Assembly (NCBI GenBank): GCA_026018925.1
Contig: JAKSZU010000009.1
Coordinates: forward strand, 38,213,194 to 38,277,193
Source: Tupaia tana
Taxonomy: Eukaryota > Chordata > Mammalia > Scandentia > Tupaiidae
Direction: 5' to 3'
DNA: 64,000 nt
Under the pieces are notes generated by a model, which had not been told where the DNA came from, did not search any database, and saw only the letters and a program-made list of their open reading frames with translations. The translations under genes and the position numbers were made by a program. Shown piece by piece: positions 57,093 through 64,000 of this stretch; within the stretch, counting starts at the first letter, position 1; every line of letters begins with the position of its first letter.

Positions 57093-57300
57093 GTTTTGTT
57101 TTTGTTTATTCACCCATTTTCTGGAAAGCAAGAAGGAGAGACCATCCACAGGGTCTTCACACACCAATCCATCCCCCCAAAGCCAGCCAGGATCATTGAT
57201 GCTCCAGGTGTGTTGAGGCAGACCACAGATAAGAGCCTGAAAACCCTCTACATGGTCCTCACAGCCTGGACCACTGCAGTTGGCCTAAATCTGGTAAATG
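57093..57300 (-). mobile_element. SINE family C, minus
   Basis: TTTTTGTTTATTCACCCATTTTC, then GGGTCTTCACACACCAATCC (reversed 'tgtgtgaagaccctg') and head CTGCAGTTGGCCTAAATCTGG. It lies about 110 bp from the edited exon. Diverged. Confidence 0.6.
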
Positions 57301-57719
57301 GTATTTTCTGTCCTCATCATATGATGATTATTTCAGTGTTATGTACATTTTTACTAAGGTAAAATCAATCACTTTGAAGTCTACAATCCAATGGCATTCT
57401 GTACATAACAACACTGCAACCATCTCTCTATTCCCTACACATTTCATCGAAGAAGAAATCACCCATCCATTAGGTAGTAATTTCTCATTCCCCACTCCTC
57501 AGGCCCATGGCAATTTCTAATTTGCTTATTTTCATTAACCATTTAGCGTTCCTTTATGACAATCAAGTATTAGTCACTTACAATTCCAATCTCATACAGA
57601 AATTTTCTTTACAACTTCATCCCTTTTTAATTGTTTTTTATGAATTTTATCTTTATACATTTTGTGCTCATTAACATAGGCCTATAACAATTGTTTTATG
57701 CATCTGCCCTTTACATCAG
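57301..57719. other. Unrecognised intronic stretch, possibly old repeat
   Basis: Sequence such as CATCTCTCTATTCCCTACAC and CCATGGCAATTTCTAATTTGC could be an old L1 3' end in reverse, but I cannot support a family. Confidence 0.3.
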
Positions 57720-57971
57720 ACAGGAAACCAAAAGCAGAGTAACAAACTAATAATTCACTTTTGCTTGCTTTTACATTGCCTTTGTAGCTACTTTCATTGT
57801 TCCTTATATCTTCATATGCTTTGAATGCACTTCTGGTGTCCTTCCATTTCATCCTGACAGATTCTCTTCAACATTTCTTTTAGAATATGGCTGCTAATAA
57901 TGAACTTCCTCTATTTTTGTTTACCAGGAAATATTTTAATTTTTCCATGTGTTTTTTTTAATCTATCAGCA

Positions 57972-57977
<6 letters not shown>

Positions 57978-58008
<31 letters not shown>

Positions 58009-58276
58009 TTGGAGAGTTTTTTTTTTTTTTTTTTTTTTTGCTATAGGGCGTGTGCGTTAGCCAGAAAGAGAGTGGCAGAGAGATAGAAAGTGAGAAATCA
58101 CCCCTCAGCGGGGATGGCCATGCCGCAATCCCTTCTCCTCCATTCTCCTCTTGGGGTCTTGGGTACGCACGCATACGAGCCTGGCGTGAGTTTAAGCCTC
58201 CGGGTCCGGGACTCAAACCACGGTCGACTACGTGGGAGTCCAGTGACATAGCCATTAGGCTAACTGCTGGTCCCAG
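57978..58276 (-). mobile_element. SINE family A, minus, with (ATT)n tail
   Basis: The tail is (TTA)n at 57974-58007, then GGAGAG, T24 and GCTATAGGGC, ending AACTGCTGGTCCC. Target duplication ATCTATCAGCATTTTAT (57961-57977) and GTCTATCAGCATTTTAT (58275-58291). Confidence 0.95.
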
Positions 58277-58867
58277 TCTATCAGCATTTTATGTTATCCC
58301 ACTGCAGGCTTTTTCTTCGTATTTTTTTTTTCTCACAATAACTGGAAGTTTATTTGTTTAAAATCTAAACATTGTCAGTTTGAGAAGAAATCCACTGTGA
58401 TGTGTGGGTTAATCTTGCCATTTAAGTTCTAGAGTGGTTTTTCTTTTTTCCTCTTTTTTCCATCTGGTCTCCATGATTTCTGAAGAAAAATTCACTGTTA
58501 ATCTTATTAAAGATCCTTTTTCTGTGATGAGATGCTTGACTCTTTCAACTTTCAAGATTCCCTCTATCTTTCAACACTTGGACCATAATGTGTCAAGACA
58601 TATGAAGGTTTTAGAATAATTTTTGGGTGGAGTTCATTGAGCATGGATATGTAGAGTCACATCTTCCCTCAAAGTTGGTGAGTTTTTAGCTATTATTTCT
58701 TTAAATGTTTCCTTTTCTAATCCTTTCTTTCTTTCTTCTCTCTTAAAAATTCCTTTGTGCATGTGTAAATACACTTGATAGCATGCTACAGATCTCTTAG
58801 CCACTGTTCATTTTTCTTCATTCTTTTTCTACTCCTCAGAATATATAATCAAAATCAACCTATTCTT

Positions 58868-59115
58868 GGGACCAGCAGATGGTATAATGGTTATGTTGCT
58901 GGACTTTCACGAAGTAAATCATGGTTTGAGTCCTGGACCTGGTGACTTAAATTCATGATGGGCGTGTGCGCATATGTGCCCAAGATCCTGAAAGGAGAAT
59001 GTAGGAGAAGGGATTGCCATGTGGCTATCCCATCGGGGGTGCAGGGGTGATTTCTTGCTTTCTGTCTCTGTCTCGCTGGCAAACTCATGTGCCCTATAGC
59101 AAATATCTCTCTTAA
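58868..59115 (+). mobile_element. SINE family A-type, plus
   Basis: GGGACCAGCAGATGGTATAATGG head, B box GGTTTGAGTCC, body with a small insertion (CATCGGGGGTGCAGGGGTG), and CTATAGCAAATATCTC end. Opposite in orientation to the copy 600 bp to the left. Confidence 0.9.
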
Positions 59116-60250
59116 AAAACTTGAACTATTCTCTGATTATTTCTTCAGTCTGTTCAATTCTGCTATTGAATCACTCAAGAATTTTTCATTTCAGTTAATG
59201 CACTTCTTAGCCTCAAAATTTCTATTTGGTTCATTCTTGTAGCTCTGTTCCTTTCATGTTACTCTCTATTTGTTGAGACATCATTCTCCTGGTTTCCTTT
59301 AATGTTTTTTTTTTTTTTTTTGAATGTAGTTTTCTTTAGCTCTTTGAGAATATTTGAAACAATAGTTTAAAATTATTTGTCCAGTAAGTACAATGCTGTG
59401 TTTCCTCAGGATCAGTTTCTATGAGTTACTTTTTCCTGTAAATGGACAATACTTTCTGGTTTCTTTGCCTGCCTTTAAATCTTGGTGAAACTTGAACATG
59501 TTGAATATTATAATATGGCAACTGAGTAAATAAGGTTTCTTTCCCTTCCTAGGGTTATTTGTTGTTAATTGTATGTTTCTTTTCTTATTTGTTTAGTGAT
59601 TTTTCGAAACTATTGTTGTAAAGTCTGTTTTCTTTGTCTTGTGTGGCCACTGAATTCAGGATTCTTTTAATTTAGTGGCCATTTATTATTTTAGTAGAGG
59701 TTCCTTAAATACCTATAGGCAAAAGAGAAAGAATACTCTTAGTTTTTACTGATTGGCTGTCTTTGGGACCCCCCCCCCCCTTAATGGTTAGCAAGTTTGT
59801 TTATAACTCTGCCTACACTTTATGCTTGCACAGAGGCTCAAAGGCTGAAGGTCAGCCCCGTCATAATCGAAGCATAATGTCTTCTCATCTTTTTTCTAAA
59901 CAATCTAAAAACCCTGGGAATGTGCATGGCTTCTTTCTATTCTCTGTTTTATGTGGGTGCTCTAAAAATAAAATCTTATTTTCAAACATATCTCCTTTCT
60001 CAACCTTTATCTTTCCAGATCATTCAGTCTGTCTCTTTGTTTGGTCTGTTGCCTCTTACCAAAGTCTACCATGGTCAATGGTTGTGCCTTTCAATTCTTT
60101 TGGTCCTCTCTATCAAGAACTTTATGCGAGCTCTGGGAGTGCACTAAGCAAAACAAAGGTAAGTTATTGTGCTACTCCTTCAGGAAGCCACCAGAGAAGT
60201 CTAAAAGATTGAGCACATTTCTTAGAACAAAAGGTCTTTATTGTTCCCTC

Positions 60251-60744
60251 TGGCACCAACAATTTACCCTAGAAATACAGACTTTCATTCTAAAATTATA
60301 TGTTCATCTAGGGTTTGGGTATGATATTATGGGATTTAAAGTGTCATAGTGCTCCCTTACTGCAAAGCGGTGGTTTCTTTCTTCATCAAGGATTATGTTG
60401 CTCTTTAAAATGTCTTGAATATATATATGTGTGTGTGCGTGTGTGTGTGTGTATTTCAGGTCATTTCTTGATTTTGTGGAGGGACAGAACAGAACAGAGT
60501 TCCCTCTGGTATAAATTATTTTTTTGTTACTCATTTATTCCTTAGTTTAATTGTTCATTTGCTTATTATGTTAAATACTAGAAACAAAGATTAATAAATG
60601 GCAGGAACTGGTGCTGTTTGTACTTCTTCCAACCAATAGCTGAATTCCAGCTGTCACTTTGATGATGGTCTCTGCTATGGTATTAAGTTCAACTATGAGA
60701 TGGCGCTGATGGCAGAATACTCCAAATAAGTTGTTAATACTGAC
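60251..60744. other. Intronic stretch with a (TG)n microsatellite
   Basis: A TATATATGTGTGTGTGCGTGTG run lies at about 60420-60453. The remainder has no recognised gene or repeat. Confidence 0.4.
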
Positions 60745-61009
60745 TTTTTTTTTTTTTTTGGAGAGGTTTTTGCTATAGGACACGTGTGCTCACCAGAAAG
60801 ACAGAGAGAGAGAGAGAGACAGAAAGCAAGAAATCACCCCCCAGGGGGAATGGCCACGCTTCAATCCCTTCTCCTCCATTCTCCTCTCGGGATCTTGGGC
60901 ACACACGCATACGCGCCTGGCATGAGTTTAAGCCACCGGGTCTGGGACTCGAACCTCAGTCGACTATGTGGGAGTCCAGAGACATAGCCATTACGCTAAC
61001 TGCTGATCC
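60745..61009 (-). mobile_element. SINE family A, minus
   Basis: T15 GGAGAGGTTTTTGCTATAGGAC to AACTGCTGATCCC. Flanks AATACTGACTTT and AATACTGGTGTT. Confidence 0.93.
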
Positions 61010-62027
61010 CAATACTGGTGTTCTTAATGAATGAGTTGAGATACAAGTTAAATTTCATAATGCTAAGGTTTTTGCATTGGAGCATTATTGCAGGTCTAAA
61101 GTTTCTGTAATGTCAATCATTGGCATACAAGAGCTCAAAAATGAATCAGGCAAAAAATCAACCTTTTTTTTTTCCCTGCTACTGGCTGAATTGTTTCATC
61201 GTGTGTTGTATTCTTCTAGTCTGTTGTAGGTAGTGAGAACTATCTTAGATACTGATCTCTGCTCTCAAACCTTGGTAGGCATGACTACCTTAAAGACTAC
61301 ATAACCAATATCTTGTTTTCTTGGAGAAGTAAAGAAAAAAAATTGTTGTTAAAATGTTGTGGAAGGATGATAAGGATCCTTCATTTGGACATTTTTGGTT
61401 TCTCCAAGGACGAGCTGAAGGATAAATATATCAAGTTATAGACTGATCAACTGGTGCTTTATGATCTAAAATACATGGTTGATAATGAGGCAGCACTAAT
61501 CAAACACTCTACTCTTCAGGTGAACATTGTTGCCAATTAGGAAGAGATCTTGCACAACTAATTATTCTTTAATTCGAGGTCGTGTCACTTCTGTAATGCT
61601 CTTATTTTGGTCCGATGCATCCTCAACCTTCACCAGGATGTAATATGCCCTTAGATGTCTATTGGAGGCAGTCAAAGTTTCATTTTTTAAATCTATTATA
61701 GCTGGTGCTGCTTCGATCTACATGAATTATTCATAAATGTTTGGCTAAGAGAATTTTCTTAGATTAAATCATTGTAATTCACATTTATAATGCTTGGTAT
61801 TTGCTGACCTTCATGAATGTATACATTTATGGCTCATCCAATTCAGGAGATTTTCAATCCTTATTTTTTCAAATAGTTTTGGTTCTATTATTTCTTTTAC
61901 ACTCTGGGTCTCAAAATAAATGTATGTCAGAGTATTTGATAATATCTTATAGATTCCCGAGAGTGCTTTCTTTTCCTTCTCAGTATCTTTTCCCCTTAAT
62001 CTTGATTTTGAAAAGTTATTATTTCTT
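61010..62027. other. Intronic stretch, possible decayed retrocopy
   Basis: Around 61440-61510 a frame reads DQLVLYDLKYMVDNEAALIK between stops, which has a protein-like look, but I recognise no gene. Other parts have no signal. A decayed pseudogene or chance frame are both possible. Confidence 0.25.
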
Positions 62028-62285
62028 GGGACCAGTAGTTGATGTAATGGCTATGTCGCTGGACTCCCATGTAGCTGACCGCAGTTCGAGTCCCGGATCT
62101 GGTTTCTTAAACTCATGCTGGGCAGGGCACGTGTGCATGCATGCCCATGATCCCGAGAGGGGAATGGAGGAGAAGGGATTGTGGCATGGCCATCCCCTGG
62201 GGGTGATTTCTCGCTTTCTGTCTCTCTGTCTCTCTCCGCCTTCCTGGTGAGTGCACGCGCTGTATAGCAAAAACCTTTCCAAAAA
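62028..62285 (+). mobile_element. SINE family A, plus
   Basis: GGGACCAGTAGTTGATGTAATGG head, B box GTTCGAGTCCCGG, near-complete body. Target duplication AAAAGTTATTATTTCTT (62011-62027 and 62286-62302). Confidence 0.95.
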
Positions 62286-62589
62286 AAGTTATTATTTCTT
62301 ATGTAAATTTAATTGTACATATTTATTGCATAAAATACTGTTTTTTGAAGCATGCATGCAGCATGTAATAATCAAAGGAAAATATTACCATATGCATTAT
62401 TGTCAACAGAGAAGTTTATATTGTGTCTGTTAAATGTTTTTTCCCTGCCCTCCTCCCTCCAACCCCTACTATCCACCCCCTCCAATACAGTATCTGATAT
62501 CTACACTATTTACGCTTGCCCTCCTTACTATTACATCTTTGAATCTTTTAATTTCTGCCACAGAGTGCAGGCATTTGGTATATATTGAG
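62286..62589. other. Intronic stretch without recognised feature
   Basis: Pyrimidine-rich patch CCTGCCCTCCTCCCTCCAACC at about 62445, consistent with a reversed purine-rich L1 3' UTR. The boundary with the L1 to the right is not sharp. Confidence 0.35.
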
Positions 62590-64000
62590 TGAGGATATAC
62601 ACTGTTTGTCTTTCATAGCCTGGTTTGTTTTGCTTAGCATAAATTTTCTAAATTAATCCACTTTGTATCAAAGGACAGACTCTGATTGTTCTTTATCGCT
62701 GAGTAGTATTTCATAACTTACTAGGTCATTGGGAAAGTCACAACATATTTTTCTGTTTTTCTATGCAAAAATGCCTCATGACTTACCCAAGAACTCAATA
62801 TATGTGACACATTCTTTCAATCCAGTCATTAGTTCGTGGACATTTAGTTGATTCTATGTCTTAGCAATTGTGAATAAAGCTGCAATAAACGTGGATGTGC
62901 AGGTGTCCTTCTGGCTATTTTCCTGTCCTTTGAGTAAAATCAAAGAGTTGGATTATTGGGTGATATGGTAGTTCTATTTGTAGGTTTTTGAGGAATCTCC
63001 AAATTCTTTTCCACAATGGAAGTACTCATTTACATTCTCACCCGCAGTGTAGAAGGGTTTCCTTTTTACAGCCTCACAAACATTTGTCATTTTTTTGATC
63101 GTAGTCATTCTAACTGGGGTTAAGTGGTATCTAACTGTGGTTTTGATTTGCATTTCCTTTATGATAAGAGACACTGGAAATTTTTTCATATGCTTTTGTC
63201 CATTCATGTGTATTCCATAGAAAGTTGTTTGGTCAGCTCATTTGCTCATTTTTTAATTGCTGCCCAGTTTTAAATTGAGTGATTGTTTCTTTTGCAGGTC
63301 AGCTGCTTGAGTCCTCCATATACTCTGGTTATCACTCCCTTTTCTGAAGCATAGTTGCATAGTTTGCAAATATTATATTGTTTCCCATTGTGTGCATTGT
63401 CTCGTCACTCTAATTTTTGTTTCCTTTGCTGTGCAGAAGCTTTTTAGCTGTTGCAATCCAACTTGTTTATTTTTGGAATTGTTCTCTGCATTTTAAGGGT
63501 CTTGTTTAAGAAATATTTGCCTAGTCTGATACGTTCAAGTGTTTCTTCTGTGTTTTCCATATTTTTATAGTTCGAGGATTTACACTTAGATCTTTGATCC
63601 ATTTTGAGTTGATTTTTGTTAATGGTGAGAGATAGGGGTTCAGCTTCATTTTTCTGCAGGTGACTATTCATTTCTTTAAGTATCATTTGCTGAAGAGACT
63701 TTCTTTTCCCCACTGAATTGTCTTGTGTCCTTTTATAAAAAATCAGTAGACTGTATGTTTTGGAGTTCATTTCTGGTTTCGCTATTCTTTTCCATTGGCC
63801 CATGTGTCTGTTTTGTTGTTGTTGTTGTTTGTTTGGTTGGTTTTGTGCTATCACAGCTTTGTAATATATTTTAAGGACAGCTAGTGAGATGGCTCCACCT
63901 TTTTTTTTTTCTTTTTGCACAGCAGTGGCTTGGTGATATGAGGCAGTTTATGATTCCAGATAAATTTTGTGATTGCTTTTTCTATTTCTGTGAAGAATGT
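62590..64000 (-). mobile_element. L1 ORF2 end, reverse orientation, runs off window
   Basis: Reading left to right: GCTGAGTAGTATTTCATAAC, GTGAATAAAGCTGCAATAAACG, GATTTGCATTTCCTTTATG and the reversed C-terminal ORF2 region to the window edge. A minus-strand frame of 158 codons at 63444-63920 contains L1-like text but is broken elsewhere. Interrupted by the small repeat at 62715. Confidence 0.8.
62715..62800 (+). mobile_element. 80-bp MITE-like repeat, copy 2
   Basis: CTAGGTCATTGGGAAAGTCAC to GAACTCAATATA, roughly three-quarters identical to 17184-17263, and likewise inserted in L1 text. Confidence 0.55.

Larger units (their letters stand above)
57720..60250 (-). mobile_element. HAL1/L1ME-like element, reverse orientation
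   Basis: Plus-strand text matches the order of a reversed HAL1-type half-L1 as I remember it: CACTGTTAATCTTATTAAAG, then CTTTCAACTTTCAAGATTCCC, then GTTCATTTTTCTTCATTC and AACATGTTGAATATTATAATATGGC. It is ancient and frame-broken. A (C)n run lies at 59769-59780. Two family A SINEs are nested (57978-58276, 58868-59115). The right end is uncertain. Confidence 0.6.
56986..64000 (-). other. HTR2C: HTR2C intron upstream of the edited exon (partial)
   Basis: The preceding coding exon (extracellular N-terminus to TM2) is not found within the 7 kb to the right, so the intron continues beyond the window. Inferred as for the downstream intron. Confidence 0.75.

Noticed and set aside
59763..60212. 149-codon ORF as a possible gene
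   Set aside because: No known domain, it starts in a C-homopolymer, and it lies in HAL1/L1ME-like sequence in reverse orientation.
61440..61560. Protein-like frame DQLVLYDLKYMVDNEAALIK as a processed pseudogene
   Set aside because: I cannot match it to any protein, and no poly(A) tail or target duplication was found. Left as unassigned intron.
57013..64000. Intronic microRNAs known from human HTR2C (miR-448, miR-1911, miR-1298 and others)
   Set aside because: I looked for the reverse complements of the mature sequences as I remember them and saw none. They are expected in other parts of the gene.

Overview
The window is nuclear DNA of a placental mammal. Its one recognisable host-gene segment is a single coding exon of the serotonin 2C receptor gene HTR2C (minus strand, 56785-56985). 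The exon encodes TM3, the DRY motif, intracellular loop 2 and the start of TM4. It keeps the five A-to-I RNA-editing sites, the intronic complementary strand that forms the editing hairpin, and the known alternative splice donors. The rest of the window is therefore most simply read as HTR2C intron. Bases 1-56784 belong to the intron downstream of the exon, and 56986-64000 to the intron upstream. X-linkage is inferred from the gene and is not visible in the sequence.

Most of the intron is retrotransposon sequence. Old L1 elements, mostly on the plus strand and so antisense to HTR2C, run through 3.6-14.3, 14.3-17.3, 17.9-26.8, 28.9-37.4, 38.4-43.4 and 47.5-52 kb. They have been broken up by later insertions. 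An ORF1-containing L1 with 91-bp promoter-like monomers lies on the minus strand at 1.3-2.7 kb. A HAL1/L1ME-like element lies at 57.7-60.2 kb, and another minus-strand L1 runs off the right end. Short 3' ends of a younger L1 family occur at 2.85, 8.1-9.3, 13.7 and 48 kb.

Three tRNA-type SINE families account for about 70 insertions. Family A is about 250 bp, has a tRNA-like head and a GC-rich body, and looks young. Family B is about 170 bp, with the same kind of head followed by a TC-rich stretch and a TCAAATTAAAAATAAAT tail. Family C is about 210 bp and ends CTCATGAAATAAA. They do not match the Alu, B1/B2, rabbit C, CAN, VES, ERE or AfroSINE consensus sequences I know, so I do not assign the order. 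Many copies keep clear target-site duplications, which gives a relative insertion order.

Two processed pseudogenes are present. A nearly full-length RPS3A retrocopy (40167-41044) lies inside an L1. An RPL21 retrocopy (about 34586-35098, minus) is joined to an L1 3' end, as if made by template switching. Smaller items are three mariner-like TIR elements, a MER5-like hAT, a two-copy 80-bp MITE-like repeat, two LTR-like stretches and several microsatellites. I see no complete host gene, rRNA or true tRNA gene, CRISPR array or bacterial-type feature. Almost all ORFs longer than 60 codons are SINE or L1 read-through.
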